Source: JAJUJL01 sp041736465
GTDB taxonomy: Bacteria; Chloroflexota; Anaerolineae; Anaerolineales; UBA4823
Length of the DNA: 64,000 nt
Reading direction: 5' to 3'
Assembly: GCA_041736465.1 (NCBI GenBank)
Contig: JBGSTO010000685.1
Location: 4,793 to 68,792 of the forward strand
Part shown: one piece after another, positions 1-7,656 of the stretch
Layout: each line of letters begins with the position of its first letter
Numbering within the stretch: position 1 is the first letter of the stretch
Notes under the pieces: generated by a model
Seen by the model: the letters and a program-made list of their open reading frames with translations, nothing else
Databases searched by the model: none
Told to the model about the DNA's origin: nothing
Position numbers and translations under genes: made by a program

Positions 1-388
1 GCTTCTCAGGTTGAGAAAACAACAAGGCCAGGTCGCGAAGGGTCTGGATTTGCTCCTCTGGATTCTTGTTGGCCAGCAAGAAAACCAGATGAACATCCAG
101 CCGCTCATCGGGATCAGCCATGTTTCTGAATGAAACCGGGCGTTCGAGCGATGCAAACGCCAAAGCAGACCGAATGACACCGTCTGCATCTGCATGTGGA
201 AAAGCAATGCAGAATGGGTTGGTCGGCAATCCTGTTGGATGCTCTAACTCTCGGGTATAAGTGGCTGTGCTGTATTCCGGCTTAACCAGACCCTGTTTGG
301 CTAAGCGAGACCCCAGCTCCTCTATCACAGCCTGCACTTCCACCGCATCAAATTTCAATACCACCAGATCTTCGTTGAATACCAGCAT
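1..388 (-). CDS. PTS EIIA component, GatA/fructose-type (partial)
   Basis: This is the 5' part of a gene that runs off the left edge of the window; 129 codons are visible. The product begins MLVFNEDLVVLKF. It contains PTGLPTNPFCIAFPHAD around residues 51-67, and His65 fits the phosphorylated histidine of the EIIA type-2 fold (fructose, mannitol and galactitol families). The PTGL segment resembles GatA. EIIA passes phosphate from HPr to the sugar-specific EIIB in the cytoplasm. The ATG lies one base after the stop of the upstream aldolase, so the two are probably translationally coupled. EIIB and EIIC genes would be expected to the left of the window. The family is clear; the sugar is not. Confidence 0.85.
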   Translation of the reverse strand, partial: MLVFNEDLVVLKFDAVEVQAVIEELGSRLAKQGLVKPEYSTATYTRELEHPTGLPTNPFCIAFPHADADGVIRSALAFASLERPVSFRNMADPDERLDVHLVFLLANKNPEEQIQTLRDLALLFSQPEK

Positions 389-389
389 G

Positions 390-1061
390 TCACTTCTCCG
401 TGGTACCGGTCGTGCTGCGCTGTCCGTAGCGGTTATGGTAGTAATCGAATGAGGCAGCCGCCTGGTGTGGGGTGAGCGGCATGGGGTTTCCGAGCGTTTT
501 CGCGACCGCATAGGTTCGGGCTGCTTCTTCCAGGGTAACTGCTCGCTCGAGCGCATGCTCCAGAGTCCTGCCAACGGTGATGGGGCCATGGTTGCCGAGC
601 AACACCGCGAACCCGTTCCCAAGAGCCGCCACCGGTGCAGGTACGAACTGCGGATCTTCGACAGATAGATAGGGTGTGACCGGCACGATCTGTCCAAACC
701 AATCCGCCATGGTCTCAGTAATCACAGGAACCGGTTCGTGAATCACAGAAAAAGCAGTGGCATAGGGCGAGTGGGTGTGAACCACGCCATACAGGTCAGG
801 TCGCGCCCGTAAAATACCCGTCCACAGGTTCAACGCGACCGATGGGCGATATTTCCCCTCGATCAAGTTCATCTCGATATCGGTGACAATCATGTCATCC
901 GGAGTCAGGTTATTGTATGGCAAACCACTTGGTGTCACGACGACATAGCCGGTCTCAGGATCACGAGCACAAACCGTACCACCTGCCATCCAGACCAGTC
1001 CGTACACCGGCAGCAGATTCGCGGTGTCAAGTACTTTTCTTCGCAGACTCTCCAGGATCAT
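390..1061 (-). CDS. Class II aldolase/adducin family protein
   Basis: The 223-aa length is normal for L-fuculose-phosphate aldolase and L-ribulose-5-phosphate 4-epimerase (FucA/AraD/UlaF), zinc enzymes that cleave or epimerise sugar phosphates by retro-aldol chemistry. Family signatures are visible: HTHSPYATAF with the paired metal-binding histidines around residues 95-97, and GNHGPITVGRTLEHAL around 155-170 with the third His. It sits 9 bp after the URO-D-like gene and 1 bp before the EIIA gene, so all three are probably one transcript. The nearby 3-keto-gulonate-phosphate decarboxylase-like enzyme makes a UlaF-like pentulose-phosphate epimerase role possible, but aldolase and epimerase cannot be told apart here. 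Confidence 0.9.
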   Translation of the reverse strand: MILESLRRKVLDTANLLPVYGLVWMAGGTVCARDPETGYVVVTPSGLPYNNLTPDDMIVTDIEMNLIEGKYRPSVALNLWTGILRARPDLYGVVHTHSPYATAFSVIHEPVPVITETMADWFGQIVPVTPYLSVEDPQFVPAPVAALGNGFAVLLGNHGPITVGRTLEHALERAVTLEEAARTYAVAKTLGNPMPLTPHQAAASFDYYHNRYGQRSTTGTTEK

Positions 1062-1070
1062 GTCACCTGC

Positions 1071-2225
1071 CTACAGCGGGTAAACACCGAGCTCTTGACC
1101 GGCCTCGAAGAATGCCAGCATGTTTTCCAATGGAATATCGTTGCTGAAATTGTGTGCGGGCGCCAATATGTACCCGCCATCTTTTCCCATCTGCTCGATT
1201 CGCAGGCGAACTTCTCTGCGCACGTCTGCGATCGTGCCATGATTGAGCACCGTTTTTACATCCACCCCGCCTTGAAAGGTGATGTGAGCGCCGAAATCTC
1301 GCTTAAGCTCAGCAGGGTCCATGCCCCGCAAATGACCCTCGATCGGGTTTAATACTTCAAAACCGGTATCGATCAAGTCAGGGATGAATCTCCGGATGGC
1401 GCCGTCGCAGTGCAGCATCACCTTGGCTTTTGGAGCCTTCTTCTTTATCAGCTCGATGGTTTTCTTATAGCGAGGCTTGAAGAAGCGGGTGTATACCTCA
1501 GGGTTGAACATTGGACCATTATTGGTGCCGTAATCATCCGCCATCTCTACGATGTGGACATAAGGTCCGACGACGCTGAGAAAGGCGTCGTAGAACCCGT
1601 CCAATACCTCTGCCAATCTACCCAACATGTAATCCAGCATGTGGGTATCTAATACCGTCATCAGTAAGGCGTTTTCCATACCAACCAGCACCCGCAGCAT
1701 CTCCCAGAGATTCCCATACACCGGTCGATGAGCGACGATGGCATAGTCGGTATTGAAATACAGGTTTTCGACTTCTTCTTTCAGACCTGCAATCCGCACC
1801 GGATCGTAAGGGTCGGGCCAGGGAAAGTGATCGATCTTATCTTTGGTGAGATCCCGTCCCAGCGGCGCGCCGTGCAAGTCGTAATACCCGGACACCAGGC
1901 GATGGGTTACACCCCATTCATCGACAAATTCCTGAAATTCTCCGACCAGCGAATTGGAAATAAACCCGTGCGGTGCGCGGATATGAATGAAACGAAAGTC
2001 GGTGCCGAGCCGGTCCAGAATTGGGTTGTAATCAGGGGTGGTGTAGAAACCGACCAGGGTGCGGCGGGGGATATCCTGCACACCGAAGTGGTCGCGCAGC
2101 AGCAGGTAGCGCTGTTCCGTAAGGTGATTGGCCGATCCTCCCAGGGAGATCGGTACCCGATCTGGCTCTTTGTGGTCGAGCGCAGTGATAACACGCTGGC
2201 GTGGAGTCATTGCAACTGTAGGCAT
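1071..2225 (-). CDS. Uroporphyrinogen decarboxylase-fold protein (methyltransferase-like)
   Basis: A 384-aa protein of the URO-D superfamily (PF01208 type), starting TPRQRVITALDHKEPDRVPI, the usual opening of this family. A MLHCDGAI segment around residue 270 gives a His-x-Cys pair like the zinc site of corrinoid methyltransferases such as MtaA, although the third Cys of that site is not evident. QGGVD and LAPAHN motifs near the C-terminus are also family-typical. Haem synthesis is unlikely because the gene is first in a sugar operon with a class II aldolase and a PTS EIIA. Many such divergent proteins have no assigned reaction. It has its own TTGACT-17-TATAAT promoter embedded in operators. 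No convincing ribosome-binding site precedes the ATG, so the ATG at 2210 is an alternative start. Confidence 0.85.
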   Translation of the reverse strand: MPTVAMTPRQRVITALDHKEPDRVPISLGGSANHLTEQRYLLLRDHFGVQDIPRRTLVGFYTTPDYNPILDRLGTDFRFIHIRAPHGFISNSLVGEFQEFVDEWGVTHRLVSGYYDLHGAPLGRDLTKDKIDHFPWPDPYDPVRIAGLKEEVENLYFNTDYAIVAHRPVYGNLWEMLRVLVGMENALLMTVLDTHMLDYMLGRLAEVLDGFYDAFLSVVGPYVHIVEMADDYGTNNGPMFNPEVYTRFFKPRYKKTIELIKKKAPKAKVMLHCDGAIRRFIPDLIDTGFEVLNPIEGHLRGMDPAELKRDFGAHITFQGGVDVKTVLNHGTIADVRREVRLRIEQMGKDGGYILAPAHNFSNDIPLENMLAFFEAGQELGVYPL

Positions 2226-2247
2226 GCGGTGAACGCCACTCGCTTTC

Positions 2248-2317
2248 TCACATACGTGAATGCTAATTCAATAAAGTGAATTATATATCATTTGTGAATG
2301 AAAGTCAACAAACGTGA
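2248..2317 (-). promoter_or_regulatory. Array of four phased operator-like sites (TCACATNNGTGA)
   Basis: The site at 2248-2259 reads TCACATACGTGA. Weaker versions lie at 2268-2279 (TCAATAAAGTGA), 2286-2297 (TATCATTTGTGA) and 2306-2317 (CAACAAACGTGA). Starts are 20, 18 and 20 bp apart, so the sites face one side of the helix. They cover the -35, the spacer and the start region of the URO-D-like gene promoter. The same palindrome recurs at 3486 and 3506. The repressor is not in the window and its family is unknown. Confidence 0.7.
2280..2308 (-). promoter_or_regulatory. Sigma-70-type promoter of the URO-D/aldolase/EIIA operon
   Basis: On the minus strand the -35 is TTGACT (2308-2303) and the -10 is TATAAT (2285-2280), with exactly 17 bp between. 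Transcription should start near 2273, about 48 nt before the ATG. The element is interleaved with the operator array. Confidence 0.8.
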
Positions 2318-2377
2318 ATTTTCACCTGTAATAACCCGCACTTCAAGAAATAGTTGCTCTCAAAGTTGTTGCACTTT

Positions 2378-3412
2378 TCAAGGGATTATTACCAGCTTGA
2401 TCGCTTCGCCGGCTATCATCTGCTGCAAGGCATCCTCCACCTGCTCCAACGGGAATTCGCCGGTTATCAGTGAGCGCACGTCAATTGCTCCGCTCGCCAG
2501 CAGCTCAAAAGCCCGGCGCGCATCACCGGACGTGCCACCATGCGTGTTATAAAGATCGATCGCTTCATAATGGATGCGAACCGCATCCAGCTCAATCCGG
2601 CTCCCGCCCGGCAAGCCGCCAAACCACAGAACTCGTCCGCCTTTGCGCACCGCTTGTACAGCGCTTTGCCAGGCATCCAGCGTGCCGGCGCACTCAATCA
2701 CTACATCCGCTCCGTACCCACCGGTTAGCTCTCGAATGCGCCCTACAGGCTCTTCATCACGGGCATTCACCAGGTGAGCAGCGCCTAGCTGGCGGGCGAT
2801 CCCGAGGCGGTAATCACTATGCCCGACCGCAATCACCTCCTGCGCACCTGCAATCAGAGCACACTGCTGGTGCATCAGACCAACCGCTCCTCCGGATCCG
2901 ATGATCGCGACGCGCTCTCCGGGTTGGATGGATATTTTCCTCTGCCCGCTCACCACAGTCACGAGCGGCTCAAGCATCGCTGCCTGGGCATATGAAAGGT
3001 GATCCGGAAGAACGAAGGTGTTCACCCTCACGATGGATGCAGGAATGCGGATATATTCTGCAAATGCCCCCAGGTTGTACTCCAGGCGCTCGCACAGGTT
3101 GCCCTGACCCTTAAGGCAGAAGAAGCACTCTCCACATTCGGCAAACACGTTGCTGGTGACGCGCATTCCCGGCTGGAAATCGCTTACCTCCGCTCCTGCT
3201 GCCACTACATCGCCAGCGAACTCATGCCCAAAAACCAGTGGTGGTGGAAACTTCGGGTGTCCCCGCCGGTAGGTTTTAACATCCGTCCCACACGTCGTGG
3301 CAGCCCGCACCCGCACCAGGATTTCACCCGTTTGCAGGATTGGTATTGGAACCCGGCGAATCTCGATCTTTTCTGGTCCGAGGTAGACAGCCGCTCGCAT
3401 GCTTTTATCCAT
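2378..3412 (-). CDS. Zinc-dependent alcohol/polyol dehydrogenase (MDR family)
   Basis: The 344-aa product is a medium-chain dehydrogenase. The catalytic-zinc region is GHEFAGDVVAAGAEV near residues 62-76. The structural-zinc cysteines lie in the segment CGECFFCLKGQGNLC around 93-107. The Rossmann glycine motif is IGSGGAVG near 170. Length and motifs match L-threonine, sorbitol and galactitol-1-phosphate dehydrogenases, which oxidise a secondary alcohol with NAD(P)+. With a GatA-like EIIA in the same locus, a polyol- or sugar-phosphate substrate is plausible (inference). It is divergent from the KGPDC-like gene and shares the operator pair at 3486-3517. Confidence 0.9.
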   Translation of the reverse strand: MDKSMRAAVYLGPEKIEIRRVPIPILQTGEILVRVRAATTCGTDVKTYRRGHPKFPPPLVFGHEFAGDVVAAGAEVSDFQPGMRVTSNVFAECGECFFCLKGQGNLCERLEYNLGAFAEYIRIPASIVRVNTFVLPDHLSYAQAAMLEPLVTVVSGQRKISIQPGERVAIIGSGGAVGLMHQQCALIAGAQEVIAVGHSDYRLGIARQLGAAHLVNARDEEPVGRIRELTGGYGADVVIECAGTLDAWQSAVQAVRKGGRVLWFGGLPGGSRIELDAVRIHYEAIDLYNTHGGTSGDARRAFELLASGAIDVRSLITGEFPLEQVEDALQQMIAGEAIKLVIIP

Positions 3413-3454
3413 GGTTGTGCTCCATGCCAGGCGAACAAACCTGGCAAGAACTTA

Positions 3455-3483
3455 TTGACAGATGGCTGGCGCCTGGCTATAAT
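3455..3483 (+). promoter_or_regulatory. Consensus sigma-70 promoter for the KGPDC/HPS-like gene
   Basis: TTGACA at 3455-3460 and TATAAT at 3478-3483 are separated by exactly 17 bp, a perfect consensus. The start point would be near 3490, inside the first operator, so a bound repressor would block this otherwise very strong promoter. Confidence 0.85.
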
Positions 3484-3485
3484 GC

Positions 3486-3517
3486 TCACATATGTGATAT
3501 TATATTCACATTTGTGA
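3486..3517. promoter_or_regulatory. Paired palindromic operators between divergent genes
   Basis: TCACATATGTGA (3486-3497) is a perfect palindrome and TCACATTTGTGA (3506-3517) differs in one base. They start exactly 20 bp apart, two helical turns. The pair covers the start site of the plus-strand promoter and flanks the minus-strand -10, so one regulator could control both directions. Confidence 0.8.
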
Positions 3518-3527
3518 TAGCTGAAAA
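3499..3527 (-). promoter_or_regulatory. Probable promoter of the alcohol dehydrogenase gene
   Basis: On the minus strand TTTTCA (3527-3522) and TATAAT (3504-3499) are separated by 17 bp. The -10 is perfect and lies between the two operators. The -35 matches consensus at four of six positions. Confidence 0.6.
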
Positions 3528-3534
3528 GGTCATT

Positions 3535-4179
3535 ATGATAAAACTTCAACTCGCTCTCGATACGCTGGATGGCGATCAAGCCCTGCACCTCGCCGCCCAA
3601 GCAGCACCTTACGTCGATATCATCGAGGCCGGCACTCCATTGATTAAGTCCGTTGGCATTGGAATCGTCACTCGACTGCGGGCAGCCCATCCCGATAAAC
3701 TGATTGTGGCCGATTTAAAAACAAGCGACGTTGGAGCTTACGAGGCAGGCATGGGCTTTCGCGCCGGCGCTGATATTGTCACCACCCAGGGAATTACCAC
3801 AATGGCAACCATCGCTGAAGTGCAGCGAGAAGCAGATGCATGGCAGCGAAGAGCAGAAGTGGACATGACCGGGGTCCGCGAGGTTGTATCCCGTGCCATT
3901 GAGGTGAAGCGGGTGGGTGTCAGCCTGGTTTTATACCACCGCAGCATTGACGAAGAGGTCACTCAATCGGCTGCCTGGGATGATGCAGCCTGCAATACCG
4001 TACGGGAGCTATGCAATCTGGGCATCGACATCTCGATCGCCGGTGGTGTAAACGCAATAATCTTATCGCGCCTGAGAGGCTTACCATTGTACGGCATCGT
4101 GGTTGGGCGTGGGATTACCGCTCAGCCTGATCCGGGCGCTGCTGCAGCAGAGATTTCCCACATGTTGAGCACTTTCTAA
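3535..4179 (+). CDS. 3-keto-L-gulonate-6-phosphate decarboxylase / hexulose-phosphate synthase family
   Basis: A 214-aa TIM-barrel enzyme of the orotidine-phosphate-decarboxylase suprafamily. The start is the ATG at 3535 with AAAAGG upstream, not the longer frame opening, which would cross the promoter. The metal/catalytic motif is ADLKTSD (Asp60, Lys62, Asp65). LYHRSIDEE (His135, Arg136) and IAGGVN follow in the order seen in the family. The His-Arg-x-Ile-Asp segment favours 3-keto-L-gulonate-6-phosphate decarboxylase (UlaD/SgbH), which yields L-xylulose-5-phosphate and CO2, over hexulose-phosphate synthase, but both remain possible. It is divergent from the dehydrogenase and appears co-regulated with the whole sugar locus. 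Confidence 0.85.
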   Translation: MIKLQLALDTLDGDQALHLAAQAAPYVDIIEAGTPLIKSVGIGIVTRLRAAHPDKLIVADLKTSDVGAYEAGMGFRAGADIVTTQGITTMATIAEVQREADAWQRRAEVDMTGVREVVSRAIEVKRVGVSLVLYHRSIDEEVTQSAAWDDAACNTVRELCNLGIDISIAGGVNAIILSRLRGLPLYGIVVGRGITAQPDPGAAAAEISHMLSTF

Positions 4180-4202
4180 GATGAGGAATTTTGTCAGCAC
4201 TT

Positions 4203-5087
4203 TCAGGGCTTCGGTTGAAGAGGCTGCAAAGAAACAGCGCCGCTGACCGTACGCACCCACAGGCTCGCGCTGCCGTCACCGAGCAAACCCGTGCAGCCAC
4301 GACCAACCGGTGTAAATGCGAACATCGTGCAGGCAACTTGACCCGAAGTAGTCTCGATCTCAGCACTCAGAGAGCTGCCATCGCCAAGCTGCACTTCGAC
4401 AGGCCCGTGGTCCGTCTCGAGGCGAATGATATCCAAATCGTTCGGGGATCCAAGAAAGCGGATCGTTCCCATGATTGTCGATACCCCTATCTCCCCATGA
4501 GAATCTTCCACGCTCAAAAGCCCATAGTTGCCGCTCACCAATATACTCCCCTTGCTACTCTTAACCTCGATATTCCCCCGGTTGCTGTTCAGGTTGAAAT
4601 TGCCGGTGGAATCTTGAAGCGAGATGTCACCAACTGTAGTGAATAGTCGCACCTCCCCATTCACCTGCCGCATGGTGACATCTGCGGCATAACCATCGAT
4701 CGAGACGATAATCCCCTCCGGAATCCCAATTTCGATTAATACCTGGGACGGATCTCGGTTTGAGCCATCGCCGGTGCAGCTTATCTGCGCTCCGTCGAGT
4801 GTTCGCTCAAGTTGAAAGTGTGTCTGCGCAGGGTTGCGCAGTTCCGCACGCACTTCAAGCTGATTTCCCACACTGTTCGCGATATGAATTTCACCCGCGT
4901 CGATCTCTATCTGAATGATCTGCCCGGGATTAACCTCCATGCTCTCTTCTTCGATGAGCGGCGGGTTTATTGCTTGCGGCAAACATGCCGTTAAGCCAAA
5001 CACCAACAATACAGCAATCCATGCGGATGACCGCATGGATTGCTGCAGAAATTGCTTCCCCAATAATCCAGTCATATCCGCCCACAA
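4203..5087 (-). CDS. DUF4097-like repeat lipoprotein of the copper operon
   Basis: The 294-aa product has a signal sequence ending in the lipobox LTAC near residue 34, so it is probably a lipoprotein. The remainder is a series of short beta-strand units such as GEVRLFTTVGDISL, NFNLNSNRGNIEV and GSILVSGNYGLLSV, matching the DUF4097 (putative adhesin) beta-solenoid pattern. Other cysteines are few. The gene starts 9 bp after the copA stop, so it is probably the last gene of the csoR-copZ-copA unit. Its role is unknown. The true start could be the internal ATG at 5036, directly before the hydrophobic segment. Confidence 0.7.
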   Translation of the reverse strand: MWADMTGLLGKQFLQQSMRSSAWIAVLLVFGLTACLPQAINPPLIEEESMEVNPGQIIQIEIDAGEIHIANSVGNQLEVRAELRNPAQTHFQLERTLDGAQISCTGDGSNRDPSQVLIEIGIPEGIIVSIDGYAADVTMRQVNGEVRLFTTVGDISLQDSTGNFNLNSNRGNIEVKSSKGSILVSGNYGLLSVEDSHGEIGVSTIMGTIRFLGSPNDLDIIRLETDHGPVEVQLGDGSSLSAEIETTSGQVACTMFAFTPVGRGCTGLLGDGSASLWVRTVSGAVSLQPLQPKP

Positions 5088-5096
5088 GTGAGAGAT

Positions 5097-7556
5097 TCAG
5101 TTCACCTTGAAATTCTTCAATCGCAGGCTGTTGGTCACCACGAATACGCTGGAGAATGCCATCGCCCCGGCTGCCAGCATCGGATTGAGCAGCCCCACGG
5201 CTGCTGCCGGGATCAAGATGACATTATAGAAGAAAGCCCAGAACAAGTTTTGCTTGATCGTGCTCAGCGTGCGCCGCGAAAGCCGGATAGCGCGGGTAAC
5301 ACCGCGCAAATCACCGCTGATCAGCGTAACAGGGGCTGCCGCCATGGCGACATCTGTGCCGGTTCCGATCGCAATACCGACATCCGACTGCGCCAGGGCG
5401 GGAGCATCATTGATCCCATCTCCCACCATGGCAACGATCTCACCCGCCTCCTGCAGCCGTTTGATCTCATTGGCTTTGTCGCCCGGCAGCACTTCAGCCA
5501 GGATGTTGTCCGCTCCGCCAACCACGCTCAATCCCACCTGGCGGGCGATCGCTTCCGCTGTCTTGCGGTTGTCACCGGTGATCATGACAATCTTCAATCC
5601 AAGTCCTTTTAATTCCGCAATTGCCTGCTGCGAGCCATCTTTGAGTGTGTCGGCAACCGCGATCACACCTTCGACTGCCGGCGCTTCATCTGCCGCATCA
5701 CCGATCGCAACCAGCATCGCCGTCTTTGCTTCTGATTGCAGCCGGTCGATATCGGCGGTCAACCCATTCAAGTCTAAGCCGCGGCTGGTCATCATGCGCA
5801 GGTTCCCCACCAACACATGGCGACCATCAACTTCAGCCGCCACACCGTAACCAACATCGGCCTGGAAACCCTGCGGCTCACTTAACCGCAGACCCTGATT
5901 TCCCGCTTCTGCCAGCAGCGCTTCCCCTAGCGGGTGTTCGCTGCCGCGCTCAACCGAGGCTGCCAGCCGTAGAATTTCTTGCTTTGAATACCTGTCCCCA
6001 TGGGCAACCACGTCCGTGACCGCAGGCTGTCCGCGTGTCAAAGTGCCGGTTTTATCCAGAACTACCGTCGTCAGGCGACCAGCACGTTCCAGCGCTTCAC
6101 CTGACCGCAGCAGAATGCCCAGCTCAGCGCCTTTACCGGTTCCCACCATCACCGCAGTCGGCGTTGCCAATCCCATCGCACACGGACAGGCGATTACGAG
6201 AACTGCCACCATATTGATCAAGGCACGCGTAAACGGGCCGCTGTCAGACCCTGCCGGCATTGGAACCAGGAAGTACCACACCAGAAATGTTAGCAGCGCA
6301 ATGGCAATCACCACAGGAACGAAAATCGCCGATACCTGGTCAGCCAGCTTTTGAATGGGAGCTTTGCTGCCTTGAGCGTCCTCAACCAGGCGGATGATCT
6401 GCGCCAGGGCTGTCTCTCTGCCAACTTTTGTGGCCTCAAATTTTATCGACCCCAGCTTGTTTAGCGTTGCACCGATGACCACCTCACCTGCTCTTTTTTC
6501 TACCGGCAGCGACTCGCCCGTGAGCATGGACTCATCCACCGTTGAACGCCCGGCAACCACCACCCCGTCAACAGGGATTTTTTCTCCTGGCCGTACCAAC
6601 ACGATGTCGCCTACACGCACATCGTCGATACTGATGTCGAATTCCCCTCCATCACGTTCAACGCGTGCTGTTTTTGCCTGCAGCCCCATCAATTTTTTGA
6701 TTGCCTCGCTGGTGCGCCCCTTTGCACGCGCTTCCAGAAATTTGCCGAGTTTTATCAGCGTGATGATTACTGCCGCGGTTTCATAATAAACATGTCCGTG
6801 CAATATGCCAAAGGTTATCGGCAGCGAATAAAAATAGGCTGCTGACGATCCCATCGCAATCAGCACATCCATATTTGCAGAGCGGTTGCGCAGCGCTTTG
6901 AATGCACCGACATAATATTGCCAACCAACATAAAACTGAACCGGCGTTGCCAATGCCAGCATGAGCCAATTTGCCCAGGCAGCATGCGCAGGAATTGGTA
7001 ATACTCCCAGATCACGTCCCATCGAAAACAGGAAAAGCGGTATCGTAAAGATCAAGCCCACGATCAAGAAATGACGCTGCTGCCGGATTTCCGCCTCCCT
7101 CGCCTGGGCTTCGACATCCTCACTCTGCCCGCCTACGTCGACCGCCTCAAATCCCACCTCAGCAACAGCCTTACGCAGCTCAGCTTGCGAAACCAACGTA
7201 GGGATGTACTCCACCCGCGCTCGCTCCGTGGCAAAACTGACATTTACCGCACGCACTCCCTGCAGTTGCGAGAGCGCTTTCTCCAATCGTCGGGCATCAT
7301 TATCGTCGCTCATCCGGCGAACCAATAAGTCCGCCTCCCCGGTAGCAATGTTATAACCCGCGCGCTGGATGCGCCCAATCAGCTCATCCAGACCAGTCTG
7401 GGATGGGTCGAAATCCACCGTGGCTCTTTCAGACGACAGATTCACCACTGCTGATTCCACGCCGCCAACTTTCTTGAGATTCCGCTCTACGGTCGCGACA
7501 CAGTTAGCGCAGGTCATACCGGTAACCGGCAAAGTCACTTGCTTAATATCTGCCAT
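5097..7556 (-). CDS. copA: Copper-exporting P1B-type ATPase CopA
   Basis: The 819-aa product pumps Cu+ out of the cytoplasm using ATP. The first heavy-metal domain carries GMTCANC (Cys16, Cys19). A second such domain (about residues 76-145) keeps the fold-type sequence but lacks CxxC. The membrane ion site CPC is at 457-459. The phosphorylated aspartate is Asp501 in DKTGTLT. SEHPLGEAL is the nucleotide-binding HP motif, and GDGINDAPAL is the hinge motif. Length is typical of two-domain CopA proteins. It follows csoR and copZ and is presumably induced by copper through CsoR. An unusual pair of interlocked inverted repeats separates it from copZ. Confidence 0.97.
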   Translation of the reverse strand: MADIKQVTLPVTGMTCANCVATVERNLKKVGGVESAVVNLSSERATVDFDPSQTGLDELIGRIQRAGYNIATGEADLLVRRMSDDNDARRLEKALSQLQGVRAVNVSFATERARVEYIPTLVSQAELRKAVAEVGFEAVDVGGQSEDVEAQAREAEIRQQRHFLIVGLIFTIPLFLFSMGRDLGVLPIPAHAAWANWLMLALATPVQFYVGWQYYVGAFKALRNRSANMDVLIAMGSSAAYFYSLPITFGILHGHVYYETAAVIITLIKLGKFLEARAKGRTSEAIKKLMGLQAKTARVERDGGEFDISIDDVRVGDIVLVRPGEKIPVDGVVVAGRSTVDESMLTGESLPVEKRAGEVVIGATLNKLGSIKFEATKVGRETALAQIIRLVEDAQGSKAPIQKLADQVSAIFVPVVIAIALLTFLVWYFLVPMPAGSDSGPFTRALINMVAVLVIACPCAMGLATPTAVMVGTGKGAELGILLRSGEALERAGRLTTVVLDKTGTLTRGQPAVTDVVAHGDRYSKQEILRLAASVERGSEHPLGEALLAEAGNQGLRLSEPQGFQADVGYGVAAEVDGRHVLVGNLRMMTSRGLDLNGLTADIDRLQSEAKTAMLVAIGDAADEAPAVEGVIAVADTLKDGSQQAIAELKGLGLKIVMITGDNRKTAEAIARQVGLSVVGGADNILAEVLPGDKANEIKRLQEAGEIVAMVGDGINDAPALAQSDVGIAIGTGTDVAMAAAPVTLISGDLRGVTRAIRLSRRTLSTIKQNLFWAFFYNVILIPAAAVGLLNPMLAAGAMAFSSVFVVTNSLRLKNFKVN

Positions 7557-7580
7557 GATAACTCCATACTCCTAATAAAA

Positions 7581-7656
7581 TGACGCAGTACACCTGACGG
7601 CATCTCGCCCGCAAGGTATACTGCGTCAGATGGTTCAGCGAGATGGATCCGTCAGG
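7581..7656 (-). repeat. Interlocked inverted repeats between copZ and copA
   Basis: Pair A joins 7581-7590 to 7619-7628 (10 perfect bp, TGACGCAGTA with its complement). Pair B joins 7593-7607 to 7639-7656 (8 + 7 bp with a 3-nt bulge). One arm of B lies inside the loop of A and the other outside, so the two stems can form only as alternatives or as a pseudoknot. The element reaches into the copZ stop codon and could tune copA expression or mRNA stability. Confidence 0.65.

Noticed and set aside
1728..2279. A 183-codon plus-strand frame opposite the URO-D-like gene
   Set aside because: It is antisense to a well-supported gene and shows no family motif or ribosome-binding site.
3340..3534. Longer reading of the KGPDC-like gene from 3340
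   Set aside because: It would cross the promoter, operators and the start of the divergent dehydrogenase; ATG 3535 with AAAAGG fits the family N-terminus.
4191..4646. A 151-codon plus-strand frame opposite the DUF4097-like lipoprotein gene
   Set aside because: It is antisense to a coding sequence with a clear lipobox and repeat pattern, and has no recognisable domain.
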